This document shows, piece by piece, positions 20,148-28,983 of a stretch of DNA of 64,000 nucleotides. Numbering within the stretch: the stretch's first letter is position 1; every line of letters starts with the position of its first letter. A program made the translations under genes and the position numbers. Location of the stretch: contig NZ_JALEBH010000001.1 of assembly GCF_022758885.1 (NCBI RefSeq), positions 558,001-622,000 on the forward strand, read 5' to 3'. The notes beneath the pieces are model-generated. The model made no database searches, was not told the DNA's origin, and was given only the letters and a program-made list of their open reading frames with translations. The stretch is from Sphingobium sp. BYY-5. Lineage in GTDB: Bacteria; Pseudomonadota; Alphaproteobacteria; Sphingomonadales; Sphingomonadaceae.

Positions 20148-21467
20148 TTACCCTGCGTAGATCGGGAAACGAGCGCACAGCTTGGCCACGCGCTCACGCA
20201 CATTGGCCTCGGCCGCGGCGTCGCCATGCTCGCCCTTGTCTCGCAATCCTTCCAGCACATCGGCGATCATGTCGCCGATATCCTCGAACTCAGCCACGCC
20301 GAACCCGCGCGTCGTTCCCGCAGGGGAACCAACCCGAATACCGCTGGTCTTGGTCGGCGGCAGCGGGTCGCCCGGCACGCCATTCTTGTTGCAGGTGATG
20401 AAGCTGCGTTCCAGCGCCTCGTCCGCATCCTTGCCCGAAATGCCGAAGGGACGCAGGTCGATCAGCGCCAGATGCGTGTCGGTGCCGCCTGACACCACGG
20501 CCAGGCCGCGCTGCTCCAGCCGACCGGCCAGAGCCTTGGCGTTGGCGACGATCGCCTGGGCATAGGTCTTGAACTCAGGACGCAGCGCTTCGCCGAACGC
20601 CACCGCCTTGGCAGCGATGACATGCATCAACGGACCGCCCTGCAAACCGGGGAAGATCGCCGAATTGATCTTCTTCGCGATCGCTTCGTCATCGGTCAGG
20701 ATCATGCCGCCGCGCGGGCCGCGCAGCGTCTTGTGCGTGGTCGTGGTGACGACATGGGCATGGCCGAACGGGGTCGGATGCGCACCGCCGGCGACCAACC
20801 CTGCGAAATGCGCCATATCGACCATGAACAGCGCGCCGACCTTGTCCGCTATGCCACGGAAGCGGGCGAAGTCGATCTGGCGCGGATAGGCGCTGCCGCC
20901 CGCGATGATAAGCTTGGGCTGGCATTCGATCGCCTGACGCTCGACATCGTCATAGTCGATGAGGTGCGTGTCTTCGCGCACGCCATATTGCACGGCGTTG
21001 AACCATTTGCCCGACATGCTCGGCTTCGACCCGTGGGTCAGGTGGCCGCCGGCATCGAGGCTGAGGCCCATGATCGTTTCGCCAGGCTTGACCAGCGCCA
21101 GCATCACGCCGCCATTGGCCTGCGCGCCCGAATGCGGCTGCACATTGACGAAATTACAGCCGAACAGTTGCTTGGCGCGATCGATGGCGAGCTGCTCGAC
21201 TACGTCCGACGGGGCGCAACCCTGATAGTAACGCTTGCCCGGATAACCCTCGGCATATTTGTTGGTGAAGACGCTGCCCTGCGCTTCCAGCACCGCCTGG
21301 CTGACGATGTTTTCGGAAGCGATCAATTCGATCTGGTCCTGCTCGCGCTTCAATTCCTGCTGCACGCCGGCGAAGACCGCCGGATCGGCATCGGCCAGGC
21401 TGCGCGTGAAATAGCCTTCCGAACGAATGTCGGACAAAGCGGACTGGTCAAGGGTGGCTATGCTCAT
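20148..21467 (-). CDS. glyA: Serine hydroxymethyltransferase
   Basis: PLP enzyme interconverting serine and glycine with tetrahydrofolate, the main C1 source. The 439 residues include [18 protein letters not shown], the [11 protein letters not shown] motif, [16 protein letters not shown] with the PLP lysine, and the [18 protein letters not shown]-terminal region. It follows rpiB by 11 bp, so the two are probably cotranscribed. No glycine riboswitch is seen upstream. Confidence 0.97.
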   Translation of the reverse strand: MSIATLDQSALSDIRSEGYFTRSLADADPAVFAGVQQELKREQDQIELIASENIVSQAVLEAQGSVFTNKYAEGYPGKRYYQGCAPSDVVEQLAIDRAKQLFGCNFVNVQPHSGAQANGGVMLALVKPGETIMGLSLDAGGHLTHGSKPSMSGKWFNAVQYGVREDTHLIDYDDVERQAIECQPKLIIAGGSAYPRQIDFARFRGIADKVGALFMVDMAHFAGLVAGGAHPTPFGHAHVVTTTTHKTLRGPRGGMILTDDEAIAKKINSAIFPGLQGGPLMHVIAAKAVAFGEALRPEFKTYAQAIVANAKALAGRLEQRGLAVVSGGTDTHLALIDLRPFGISGKDADEALERSFITCNKNGVPGDPLPPTKTSGIRVGSPAGTTRGFGVAEFEDIGDMIADVLEGLRDKGEHGDAAAEANVRERVAKLCARFPIYAG

Positions 21468-21478
21468 CTGGAGTCCTT

Positions 21479-21916
21479 TCAGAGCGCGGGCTGGGAGAGT
21501 TTCTCGACGCGGCCGGCATGGCGGCCACCGCCGAAATCGGTGGAGAGGAAGGCGGTGACGCAGGCCTTGGCCATGTCGATGCCGGTCAGGCGTGCGCCCA
21601 TGGCGAGGACATTGGCGTCATTATGCTCGCGCGACAGGGCGGCCGACAAAGGCTCGCCGACCAGCGCGCAGCGGCAGGCGGGATTGCGGTTGACCGCGAT
21701 CGAGATGCCGATGCCTGAACCGCACAGCGCGATACCGCGCTCCGCCGCGCCAGACGCGACGGCTGTCGCGAGCTTGTAACCATAATCGGGATAATCGACG
21801 CGGTCGGCGGTCGCCGGACCCAGGTCATCGACGTCATGCCCTTCGTCGCGCAGCCACTGGGCGAGTTCCGCCTTCAGATCGACGGCTGCATGATCGGAAG
21901 CGATAGCGATTTTCAT
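21479..21916 (-). CDS. rpiB: Ribose-5-phosphate isomerase B
   Basis: Interconverts ribose-5-phosphate and ribulose-5-phosphate. The 145 residues show the N-terminal [13 protein letters not shown] motif, the catalytic cysteine in [15 protein letters not shown] and [15 protein letters not shown]. Start at 21916, and the gene leads the rpiB-glyA unit. Confidence 0.94.
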   Translation of the reverse strand: MKIAIASDHAAVDLKAELAQWLRDEGHDVDDLGPATADRVDYPDYGYKLATAVASGAAERGIALCGSGIGISIAVNRNPACRCALVGEPLSAALSREHNDANVLAMGARLTGIDMAKACVTAFLSTDFGGGRHAGRVEKLSQPAL

Positions 21917-22009
21917 GTGAGAAGCGTTCCTTCACCGAAAGGGTGATTCGTTTCTGCGCGCCTCAATAGGGGTATGAGGCCGCAATTGCCACAGTCCAGC
22001 GTGACGCTT

Positions 22010-22213
22010 ATGGCATCGCACATGGCTGGTACGATTTTATCCATATTGATGCTTGCGGGCGTGCTGCTGACGGGCGGCGGCGTCTATGCGATCGCTAAGA
22101 AGGGCGACCGCAAGCGCGGCGTGCTTATGATTATCGCGGGATTAGTGATGTTCGCCAACGTCGCGATCACGGCGATACCCGGACCGGACCTGCCGGTGCT
22201 GGAGCAGCGTTAG
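22010..22213 (+). CDS. Small two-helix membrane protein
   Basis: About 67 residues with two hydrophobic segments (TILSILMLAGVLLTGGGVYAI and GVLMIIAGLVMFANVAITAI) around a basic KKGDRKRG loop. The start at ATG 22010 is uncertain; an in-frame start at 21974 gives 79 residues. Its stop codon touches the start of a repeat element at 22212. The family is widespread as hypothetical proteins in related bacteria; no function is known to me. Confidence 0.6.
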   Translation: MASHMAGTILSILMLAGVLLTGGGVYAIAKKGDRKRGVLMIIAGLVMFANVAITAIPGPDLPVLEQR

Positions 22214-22311
22214 GGCGGATCGACATTCACAGTCTGGCGCTTCCCAAGCCGTCATGACGTTGAAAATGAGGCTGAGGCTTCCGCTTTAACCTGAATGTCG
22301 ATCGGTCCTAG
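22212..22311. repeat. Inverted repeat, family B copy 1 (short form)
   Basis: A 100-bp element with ends AGGGCGGATCGACATTCA and TGAATGTCGATCGGTCCTA, the outer arms of longer copies at 27849 and 44613. The internal GTCATGACGTTGAAAATGAG segment is shared with them. Its left end abuts the stop of the small membrane protein, and its right end contributes the stop codon of the convergent LuxR-type gene. Confidence 0.85.
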
Positions 22312-23090
22312 GATTTCGGTTTGACGCGGGTCCAGTAGGCGGAATGGAGGTAGCTGTTGCCTGGGCCACCGAAGGCAGCAGTCGCTCCCGTCAAACCGAT
22401 CTTGGCGAGTGATGCCGCAAGTTTTTGATCCTGTAGTTCTTCCGTCAGCTTTGCGGCTTGGGAGGCAGTGATGTCGGCCTTCAGGGCGATTTCGCACTGG
22501 GTTTCGCCGCACAAGGCACGTACTGGCTGCTCGATTCCATATTTACGCAACAGGACCGCATAGCGTGCGATGAGCGCTCTTTCCGTCGCGTCGGCCCATG
22601 CCGGATCGCGCTTCTCTTGGCGAAGCATGACGTAGCGTTGCGACGGTGTAGGCCCCCAGAAAGAACCGGCCAGCAGCGGATCATCCTTGGCCGGGTTGGT
22701 CGCATCCGGTGCGGCGGGCGTCGTTGCCTGCATGAAGAAGACGCCGGCAGCCAGGGCAGTAGTGGTGACAATCGCGATCATGACGGTTCCTCGAAACAGC
22801 GCGGACCGGGATGGTCCGACCGCTTCGGGCAGGTCTGCTATGGGCTGCCCGGCGGGGTCGACCCCGATAAACATGTCCCGATTTTCTTGGTCGGCCAAAA
22901 GGCGGGATAAAGCGCGGCTGCTGCCGACCCCGGTCTTGCGCCGCGCCTCCCGCAGTCGTTCATTGATCGAGCCGACCGACTTGCCGGTCAGCGTGGCGAC
23001 GCTCTTGGCGGTATGTCCCTGGGCGAACAGGCGCAATATATCGCGCTCGCCGTCGTTCAGTTGCGACAGGTCCGGCATGTCTTCAGGCAT
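22308..23090 (-). CDS. Membrane-anchored LuxR-type HTH protein
   Basis: A 260-residue protein with an N-terminal LuxR-family helix-turn-helix (about residues 8-66: LNDGERDILRLFAQGHTAKSVA, SINERLREARRKTG). One membrane helix follows at about 98-118 (VMIAIVTTTALAAGVFFM), then a periplasmic domain of about 140 residues that contains two cysteines (ALCGETQCEIALK). The layout implies a one-protein transmembrane regulator without phosphorelay. The signal and targets are unknown. The TAG stop lies in repeat B copy 1. Confidence 0.8.
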   Translation of the reverse strand: MPEDMPDLSQLNDGERDILRLFAQGHTAKSVATLTGKSVGSINERLREARRKTGVGSSRALSRLLADQENRDMFIGVDPAGQPIADLPEAVGPSRSALFRGTVMIAIVTTTALAAGVFFMQATTPAAPDATNPAKDDPLLAGSFWGPTPSQRYVMLRQEKRDPAWADATERALIARYAVLLRKYGIEQPVRALCGETQCEIALKADITASQAAKLTEELQDQKLAASLAKIGLTGATAAFGGPGNSYLHSAYWTRVKPKS

Positions 23091-23149
23091 GACGCGATCC
23101 TGTCACGGGCGACGGCTTGTGCAATCCCCAAAAAATTTGGACGGCGAAT

Positions 23150-24298
23150 TCAGGAGGGTGGTTGCGTCGATGCAGCGTTAGGGCGCAGCGCCAGCGACGC
23201 TAGCAGGTCGGTCTGCGTGACCAGGCCTTGCAGCCGATGATCCGCATCGACCACCACCGCCTCGCGCCATGCGCCGCTGCTGAAGGGGCCGATCAGCCGT
23301 GCGACGGGCGTGTCGGGGTGGACGAAGAGGGAGCGGTGGGCAATGTCACCGGCCCTGTTCTCGGCCTTGCCGCTGAAATCGTCGCCGTCGCGCGCCAGGT
23401 CGAGCGCGCCGATCATGCCCTGTACGCGCCCGGCATCGTCGATCACCGGCAGCGACAGCAGGCCGCGTTCCCGCATCAGTGCGCGGGCGTCGGCGATCGG
23501 CTGGTGCGCGGCGACATGCAGTACGTCCTTCGACATGATCTCTCCGCAGCGCGCCGCGGCGCCATGGGTGCGTTCGGCGGCGCGCAGTTCGGTGTCGGCC
23601 AGCAATTGGCGCAGGTCGGCTTCATCGACATCCAGCGTATCGCCGAAACCATGGAGCGCGTCTGCGACATCCTGATCGGAGGGGCCCGCGCGTTCCAGCG
23701 GCGCGGGATCGGCGGTGCCATGGGGGGCTGGCGCCCTGGGCGCAACATGGGGGTAATTATGCCCGGACAGCCGATGGAAGAGGATGGCGACGACCAGCAG
23801 CAGTAGCGTATTCACCCCGACCGGCACCAGCGCGAACATATAACTGCTTGCCGCACCCTTCGCGCCCAGCGCGGCGGAGAGGGCCACCGCGCCGCCGGGC
23901 GGGTGGAGGCAGCGCAGCAGCGACATGACCGCGATCGCCGCGCCCACCGCCAGCGCGGCGGCCAGCGTCGGGTCGGATACCACCTTGGTCACGGCGATCC
24001 CGACCAGCGCCGAGACCATATTGCCGCCGAGCACTGGCCAGGGTTGGGCGAGGGGGCTGGCCGGCACCGCGAAGAGCAGCACGGCCGATGCGCCCATCGG
24101 CGCCACCAGCAGCGGATGCGCCAGGCCGTTGCCCAGCATCAACCCGCACAGCAGGCCGGTGACGGCGATGCCGCCGATCGCACCGCTGGCCGCCTTGAGG
24201 CGATCGACGACGTTCGGGCCGGATGGACCGGCGGGGATGAAGGCGCTGTAGTAGCGGCTCCAGATCAGGCGGACGTCTTTTTCGGGGGCGTCGGACAT
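23150..24298 (-). CDS. HPP family membrane protein with two CBS domains
   Basis: About 382 residues. The N-terminal half is an HPP domain of several helices (LMLGNGLAHPLLVAPMGASA, LAQPWPVLGGN, LRCLHPPGGAVALSAALG); the family name comes from the HPP motif seen here. The C-terminal half carries a CBS pair (MSKDVLHVAAHQPIADARAL and RSLFVHPDTPVARLIG) that may bind adenine nucleotides. Some HPP proteins transport nitrite, but the substrate here is unknown. The start at ATG 24298 is preferred over an in-frame TTG at 24334. Confidence 0.85.
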   Translation of the reverse strand: MSDAPEKDVRLIWSRYYSAFIPAGPSGPNVVDRLKAASGAIGGIAVTGLLCGLMLGNGLAHPLLVAPMGASAVLLFAVPASPLAQPWPVLGGNMVSALVGIAVTKVVSDPTLAAALAVGAAIAVMSLLRCLHPPGGAVALSAALGAKGAASSYMFALVPVGVNTLLLLVVAILFHRLSGHNYPHVAPRAPAPHGTADPAPLERAGPSDQDVADALHGFGDTLDVDEADLRQLLADTELRAAERTHGAAARCGEIMSKDVLHVAAHQPIADARALMRERGLLSLPVIDDAGRVQGMIGALDLARDGDDFSGKAENRAGDIAHRSLFVHPDTPVARLIGPFSSGAWREAVVVDADHRLQGLVTQTDLLASLALRPNAASTQPPS

Positions 24299-24410
24299 GC
24301 AGGCTGCGCTACCGGCGTGAGGCCGTCCGGCCAAGCAGGAAAATTCTCCGCCCCTTCAACCGGAGCTTTCGCAAATGATGCTCCGCTTCGTTGGCGGTGA
24401 TCGAACGATC

Positions 24411-25154
24411 CTATCGCCCGGTCATCGCCCGCGCATTGGCCAGGAAGGTGCGGCCGATGCGGATTTCGCCGCCATCGGCCAGCGCAGCGAACCAGACGCC
24501 GCTGCCGTCATGGCGCAACCGCGCAATATGCTCGCGCCGGACGATGTGCGACCGGTGCAGGCGCACGAACTGCTGCGGGTCGAGCCGCTCCTCCAGCGAA
24601 CTGATCGTCTGGTGTAGCAGATAGCTGTGCTGGGCGACATGCAGGCGCATATAGTCGCGCTCCGCCTCGATCCGGTCGATCTGGTCGGTGGCGATGCGGA
24701 TCAACTCCGATCGATGGGGAACCCAGAACTCTTCTGCCCATTCGGGCTGGGGTTCGCTGGTGGTGGCGAGGGCTTCAGGCAACTGGGTGCGCAGCGCGAT
24801 CTCCACCCGGTCGACCGCGCGGGTAAGCCGGTCATGGGCCACGGGCTTGAGCATATAGTCGACCGCCGCCAGGTCGAACGCCTCGACCGCGAAGCCTTCG
24901 AACGCGGTAACGAAGATCACCGCCGGCCGGATGCCCAGGCCGCTCACCGCGCGGGCGACGCCGATGCCGTCGAGCAGCGGCATGGCGATGTCGAGCATCA
25001 CCAGGTCGGGCTTCAACCCCTCGATCAGGCGCAGCGCCGCCTCTCCGTCGGTGGCGGTGCCGACGAGGGCGATGCGCGGTTCGCGGGCGCAGAGCATCTG
25101 GAGACGTTCGATCGCGAGCGGTTCGTCATCGACGATCATGGTACGGATGGACAT
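24411..25154 (-). CDS. LytTR family response regulator
   Basis: A 247-residue two-component regulator. The receiver domain has the acidic pair in MIVDDEPLAIERL, the phospho-acceptor aspartate in LVMLDIAMPLLDG and the lysine in YMLKPVAHDRL. The C-terminal LytTR DNA-binding domain includes IEAERDYMRLHV, FVRLHRSHIVRREHI and RIGRTF. It lies 6 bp after the sensor kinase gene. The target genes cannot be inferred. Confidence 0.92.
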   Translation of the reverse strand: MSIRTMIVDDEPLAIERLQMLCAREPRIALVGTATDGEAALRLIEGLKPDLVMLDIAMPLLDGIGVARAVSGLGIRPAVIFVTAFEGFAVEAFDLAAVDYMLKPVAHDRLTRAVDRVEIALRTQLPEALATTSEPQPEWAEEFWVPHRSELIRIATDQIDRIEAERDYMRLHVAQHSYLLHQTISSLEERLDPQQFVRLHRSHIVRREHIARLRHDGSGVWFAALADGGEIRIGRTFLANARAMTGR

Positions 25155-25160
25155 GGACGG

Positions 25161-26273
25161 TCAGCAACCCCGGCGGATGATGGGTAGGGTGAGGAGGACG
25201 GCAAAGCCCTCCGCTTCGCGCGGACCATAGACGATGCGGCCCTGATCGCCAAAGCGCGCGGTCAGCCGGTCGCGCACATTGGCGAGGCCGATGCCGCTGC
25301 CACGATCCGTCTCGCTTGGCGGATTGTTGCCGTTATCGGTGACGTTGATGTGCATCAGGTCGCCATCCTCGCGCGCGGTGATGCGGATTTCCACCGGGCT
25401 GGACGTGCGCGAAACGCCGTATTTGATGGCATTCTCCACCACCGGCTGGAGGATCAGGCCGGGGACGCAGGCGCCCATCAGGGCGGGCGGAATGTCGATG
25501 ACGGTGGCCAGGCGATCAGGGAAGCGGACAGCTTCGATATCCAGATAGAGTTTCTGGAGATGCACCTCCTCCTCCAGCGGCACGTCGTCCAGCGGGTCGC
25601 CGGTCAGGCTGGTGCGATAGAAGTTGGACAGCGACATGATCATCTGTTCGGCCTCGTCGCGCCGGTCCTTCATCACCAGCGAGGAGAGCGAATTGAGGGT
25701 GTTGAACAGGAAATGCGGGTTCACCTGATAACGCAGCGAGCGCAACTCCGCCTGCTGGGCGGCGCGCTCCAGCCGCGCGGCGCGACGCTCGACCCGCCGG
25801 GCTTCCGCCGCATAGGAGAGGGCGAGGTAGAGGCCGGCCCAGGCGGACAGGAAGAAGAAGCGGCTCATCGCGTCTTCCACGATGGTAATGAGCAGATAAT
25901 TTTCTTCGGTTGCCTTCTTTTGCATGTCCGCGTCCGGAAAGAGCGACATCGGATCATAGACGTTGAACATGTAATAATTGGCTGCCGCCATGGCGAAGGC
26001 GAAGGGGGCGGCCAGCGCGAAGGCCGCGATCACCCGGACCATCAGCGGCCGCCGGTCGAACTGCCGCAACACCAGATAGAGGACCCAGGTGATGATGATG
26101 CCAATGACCGCCACGACCATGCGACGCGCGGCCATCTCCATCTGCGCATCGAAGCCGACGACGACCGCCCGCAAGCTCACAACCAATGTATAGAAGAGCC
26201 AGAAACCCAATATGGAATATAGCGCGATCGCGGGAGAGACGCCGCGTTCGCCGTCTTCGGAAACGTTTGTCAT
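25161..26273 (-). CDS. LytS/YehU-type sensor histidine kinase
   Basis: A 370-residue membrane kinase. The N-terminal part has about four to five hydrophobic helices, followed by a coiled segment (ARRVERRAARLERAAQQAEL). The His_kinase domain carries YQVNPHFLFNTLNSLSSLV with the phosphorylated His. The ATPase domain has VENAIKYGVSR, NVTDNGNNPP and GSGIGLANVRDRL. It partners with the adjacent LytTR regulator. The sensed signal is unknown. Confidence 0.92.
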   Translation of the reverse strand: MTNVSEDGERGVSPAIALYSILGFWLFYTLVVSLRAVVVGFDAQMEMAARRMVVAVIGIIITWVLYLVLRQFDRRPLMVRVIAAFALAAPFAFAMAAANYYMFNVYDPMSLFPDADMQKKATEENYLLITIVEDAMSRFFFLSAWAGLYLALSYAAEARRVERRAARLERAAQQAELRSLRYQVNPHFLFNTLNSLSSLVMKDRRDEAEQMIMSLSNFYRTSLTGDPLDDVPLEEEVHLQKLYLDIEAVRFPDRLATVIDIPPALMGACVPGLILQPVVENAIKYGVSRTSSPVEIRITAREDGDLMHINVTDNGNNPPSETDRGSGIGLANVRDRLTARFGDQGRIVYGPREAEGFAVLLTLPIIRRGC

Positions 26274-26438
26274 CCTGCCTGTCTACGCGCCCCTACGCCG
26301 CTTGTCGCCCCGTCCATCGGTAGCTGGTCGAACGACTCCGCATGTTGGTCGAACGGCCAGGAGTGGAGGAACCGTGCTCAAGCTCCGTCCGTTGCCCTTC
26401 TGACGCGCCCATCCCCGCGGCGTGCAAGGAGAGAGAAA

Positions 26439-26648
26439 TTGAACAGGAAACGCCCCATCCGCCCGCATAGCCGCGAGGAAGCCGGCGACGTGCGCGAAAC
26501 CGACCGGCAGGACCATGCGCTCAGTCGTGAGGAGAAGCTGGAGGAGGGATTGAGAGACTCCATGGATGCCTCCGACCCGCCCTCGACCACCAAGCCGGGC
26601 GACCATGGCGACCCGGTGTCTTCGTCGGGTTACAAGCCGCAGCATTGA
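26439..26648 (+). CDS. Small hydrophilic protein, unknown
   Basis: 69 residues starting with TTG after AAGGAGAG. It is highly charged and probably disordered (DVRETDRQDHALSREEKLEEGLRD cores), ending in a Pro/Ser/Gly-rich tail. No known domain. The strong ribosome binding site supports expression. Such acidic-basic small proteins are common hypotheticals in sphingomonads. Confidence 0.55.
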   Translation: MNRKRPIRPHSREEAGDVRETDRQDHALSREEKLEEGLRDSMDASDPPSTTKPGDHGDPVSSSGYKPQH

Positions 26649-26726
26649 TGGTTCCGCCGCTTTTTCTATGGTAGCTTGGCGGGGGCGGAAGAAATGGCCG
26701 CCGCATGAGAGAGGAGCGACACATCC

Positions 26727-26981
26727 ATGCCCACGTCCTGCACTCCAGCCGTCGAACGCATTGCCCGCGTCCTTGCCGGACGCCAGTTGAGTCTGAACGG
26801 CGGGGGCAATGATCCCCATGCGGCAGGGGCGGTCGATGCCGCATGGCCCGACCATGTGGATGACGCCTATGCCATTCTCCACACGCTGCGCGAACCCGAC
26901 GCCGATATGGCGCAGGCTGGCGACGTGGCCGTATGGCGCAGCATGATCGGCGCCGTGCTGGACCGGCGAACGGGTGTATAG
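26727..26981 (+). CDS. Small hypothetical protein
   Basis: 84 residues beginning MPTSCTPAVERIARVLAGRQ, with SLNGGGNDPHAAGAVDAAWPD and AYAILHTLREPDADMA. GAGAGGAG precedes the ATG at 11 bases. It is alanine-rich, soluble, and has no signal peptide. I do not recognise the family. The gene is followed by an AT-rich palindromic tract. Confidence 0.6.
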   Translation: MPTSCTPAVERIARVLAGRQLSLNGGGNDPHAAGAVDAAWPDHVDDAYAILHTLREPDADMAQAGDVAVWRSMIGAVLDRRTGV

Positions 26982-27298
26982 AGTTTCTATAATTATTTCA
27001 TATATTTATATGAAATTTTGAAGATGAATTTCAACCGCGCCCGGTGGGGTGCGGGGAGGAGGCTTGACCGAAATGACGCAGCCCATCTGTTTCCACGCAG
27101 CGTCGAAATAAGTGACGGAAAACAGGTGCTTTCCGGTCCGATTTCTGTCATCATGCTGTTGCACAAGGATGATTTTCATGTTGCGCTGCACAAGGAAATC
27201 TGATTCCTTGTGAATGACGGTGGAACAGGCGCTTAAGCCTTCAGAAAGCAAATGGAGCGCAGGTTCTGGCGTACGACTTGAAGTCGGAGGGCAAGAAC
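26982..27298. other. AT-rich non-coding stretch with two hairpins
   Basis: A 317-bp gap without a convincing gene, locally much lower in GC than the rest. It contains the near-perfect palindrome ATTTCATATATTTATATGAAA at about 26997-27017, and a 9-bp-stem hairpin CACAAGGAA..TTCCTTGTG at 27189-27212. Short frames on both strands lack ribosome binding sites and coding character. It might hold a small RNA or a strong promoter. Confidence 0.45.
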
Positions 27299-27847
27299 AT
27301 GGGCACGAGTGCAAGACCAGCGGATGGAGCCGTCACCCTGGCGGAGTTGCGTGAATTCGCCAGTTTTCCGTCCGCCACCCAACGCTATATCCGCCGATCG
27401 CTGGACATCGGGCTGCATCGCCGCGACGCGATGAAGCTCTGGTCGCGCGACCTAGTCGAGGAGGCTTCGATCCGGGCGCAGGCGCGGATTTACGGCCGCC
27501 TCGACGAAATCAAGGCGCGCGTGCCCGACGATAGCGGCCTGGAACAGGTGGAGCCGTTCATGGCGCCGCTTGTGACCGTTTCGGCGTTCGACTTGGGACA
27601 GGACCGTCTCGGCAGCTTTTCCGCCTATCGTTTCCTCTATGAGCGGCTGCTGGGCGCGGGCGCGCGGCCCTGGCTGCCCGGCGCCTTCTGCGCGGCGGCG
27701 AGCCTGCCGCATTTGCATCCCGACAAGCGGCGCCTGCTGCTCCAGTCGATCAGCGAGGCGGCGGCAACGGCGGTCGGATGGTCCAACCGCGAGCCGACCT
27801 TCTACCCCGAATGGGTCGAGAAGGTCGATATGAGCAAGGCGAACTGA
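27299..27847 (+). CDS. Hypothetical protein, unknown family
   Basis: A 182-residue soluble protein starting at ATG 27299 after GGAGGG. An in-frame TTG at 27278 is less likely. It is mostly helical: LAELREFASFPSATQRYIRRSLDIGLHRRD, then DRLGSFSAYRFLYERLL, and HLHPDKRRLLLQSISEAAA. I see no catalytic motif. The clear ribosome binding site and codon use support a real gene. Confidence 0.65.
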   Translation: MGTSARPADGAVTLAELREFASFPSATQRYIRRSLDIGLHRRDAMKLWSRDLVEEASIRAQARIYGRLDEIKARVPDDSGLEQVEPFMAPLVTVSAFDLGQDRLGSFSAYRFLYERLLGAGARPWLPGAFCAAASLPHLHPDKRRLLLQSISEAAATAVGWSNREPTFYPEWVEKVDMSKAN

Positions 27848-27848
27848 T

Positions 27849-28026
27849 CCGCCGGATCGACATTTACCGTCTTCTGGGCGCTTTCTGTGCCGTCATGCCG
27901 ACCCCTTCGACAGGCTCTGGGCAGGCTTGATCCGGCATCCAGGGCCACGAAGGGCGGCGCCTGCGACTCTGGATGCCGGATCAAGTCCGGCATGACGTTG
28001 AAAATGAGGCTGAGGCTTCTGCATTA
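27849..28026. repeat. Inverted repeat, family B copy 2 (long form, right end truncated)
   Basis: Starts GCCGGATCGACATT and contains a self-complementary core around GATCCGGCATCCAGGGCC..CTGGATGCCGGATCAAGTCCGGCATGACG, then TTGAAAATGAGGCTGAGGCTTC. It lacks the GAATGTCGATCGGTCC right arm found in copies 1 and 3. The core is an independent hairpin also seen at about 32611-32702. It fills much of the 339-bp gap 27848-28186. Confidence 0.8.
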
Positions 28027-28028
28027 GA

Positions 28029-28150
28029 AAATCCTCCCCTGGCAGGGGAGGTGGATGGCGCGAAGCGCCAGACGGAGGGGTGTCCCGCTATCGATGGGGT
28101 GACACCCCTCCACCACTTCGTGGTCATCCTCCCCTTCCAGGGGAGGATTG
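28029..28150. repeat. Inverted repeat, family E
   Basis: Begins AATCCTCCCCTGGCAGGGGAGG and ends CCTCCCCTTCCAGGGGAGGATT. The inside contains GGCGCGAAGCGCC, GGAGGGGTGTC..GACACCCCTCC and CCACTTCGTGG hairpins. It is a well-structured multi-hairpin element directly abutting family B copy 2. Shorter relatives (GGGGAGGAT) lie near 4910 and 14000. No gene lies in this gap. Confidence 0.85.
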
Positions 28151-28186
28151 GGGGCTGCCCTCTTTATGATCCGTCCGGCCTAGTCC

Positions 28187-28843
28187 TCAGCGGATCGGCG
28201 AGTCGGGCGACAGGCGCATGTCGAGATAATTGTCGACCGACTTCATGAGCTGGTCGAGTTCATGCTCGAAGAAATGGTTCGCGCCCTTGATTTCGTCATG
28301 ATGGATGGTGATGCCCTTCTGGGTGCGCAGCTTGTCGACCAGCTTCTGGACGGCGCTGGCCGTCACTACCTCGTCCGACGTGCCCTGCACGATGATGCCC
28401 GACGACGGGCAGGGAGCGAGGAAGGAGAAGTCGTACATGTTCGCCGGCGGCGCGACCGAGATGAAGCCGCGGATTTCCGGGCGGCGCATCAGCAATTGCA
28501 TACCGATCCAGGCGCCGAAGGAAAAGCCCGCGATCCAGGTGGTCTGCGCTTCGGGATGGAAGCTCTGTACCCAGTCGAGCGCGGCGGCGGCATCGCTCAG
28601 TTCGCCGATGCCATTGTCGAATGTGCCCTGGCTGCGGCCCACGCCCCGGAAGTTGAAGCGCAGCACCGCAAAGCCGCGCTTCACGAAGGTCTTGTAGAGC
28701 GCCTGGGTGATGCGGTCGTTCATCGTGCCGCCGCCCTGTGGGTGCGGGTGCAGGATCATGGCGACGGGCGCGCGCGGGCGGGGCGGGGGGCTGAAACGGC
28801 CTTCGAGACGGCCTTCGGGTCCGGGGAAGATAACGTCGGGCAT
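28187..28843 (-). CDS. Alpha/beta hydrolase
   Basis: A 218-residue cytoplasmic hydrolase of the small COG2945-like type. It shows HPHPQGGGTMNDRITQALY, FNFRGVGRSQG, and the nucleophile-elbow-like AGFSFGAWIGM with serine. An acidic residue in GTSDEVV and a late histidine in GANHFFEHEL complete a plausible triad. The start at 28843 fits the family (MPDVIFPGPEG). It is divergent from the tandem cysteine desulfurase genes. Substrate unknown. Confidence 0.85.
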   Translation of the reverse strand: MPDVIFPGPEGRLEGRFSPPPRPRAPVAMILHPHPQGGGTMNDRITQALYKTFVKRGFAVLRFNFRGVGRSQGTFDNGIGELSDAAAALDWVQSFHPEAQTTWIAGFSFGAWIGMQLLMRRPEIRGFISVAPPANMYDFSFLAPCPSSGIIVQGTSDEVVTASAVQKLVDKLRTQKGITIHHDEIKGANHFFEHELDQLMKSVDNYLDMRLSPDSPIR

Positions 28844-28983
28844 GGCACCTGTTATGGTTCTGGGCCGCCGCGCCCCGGATAAGGAGCTTGGCAGCAAGGA
28901 TAGGATCGGTGCGCGGGCCAAGGCTTGCGCTGGCGCGGCGCGGCAAACCGCCTATATAGATGCCGTCGCCATTTCCGCAATCA

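Noticed and set aside
27018..27203. Small ORF in the AT-rich gap
   Set aside because: No ribosome binding site, an overlapping frame on the opposite strand, and amino acid composition that does not look like a real protein.
27006..27314. Minus-strand ORF of 102 codons in the same gap
   Set aside because: It covers both hairpins and the start of the next gene, and lacks a convincing start site.
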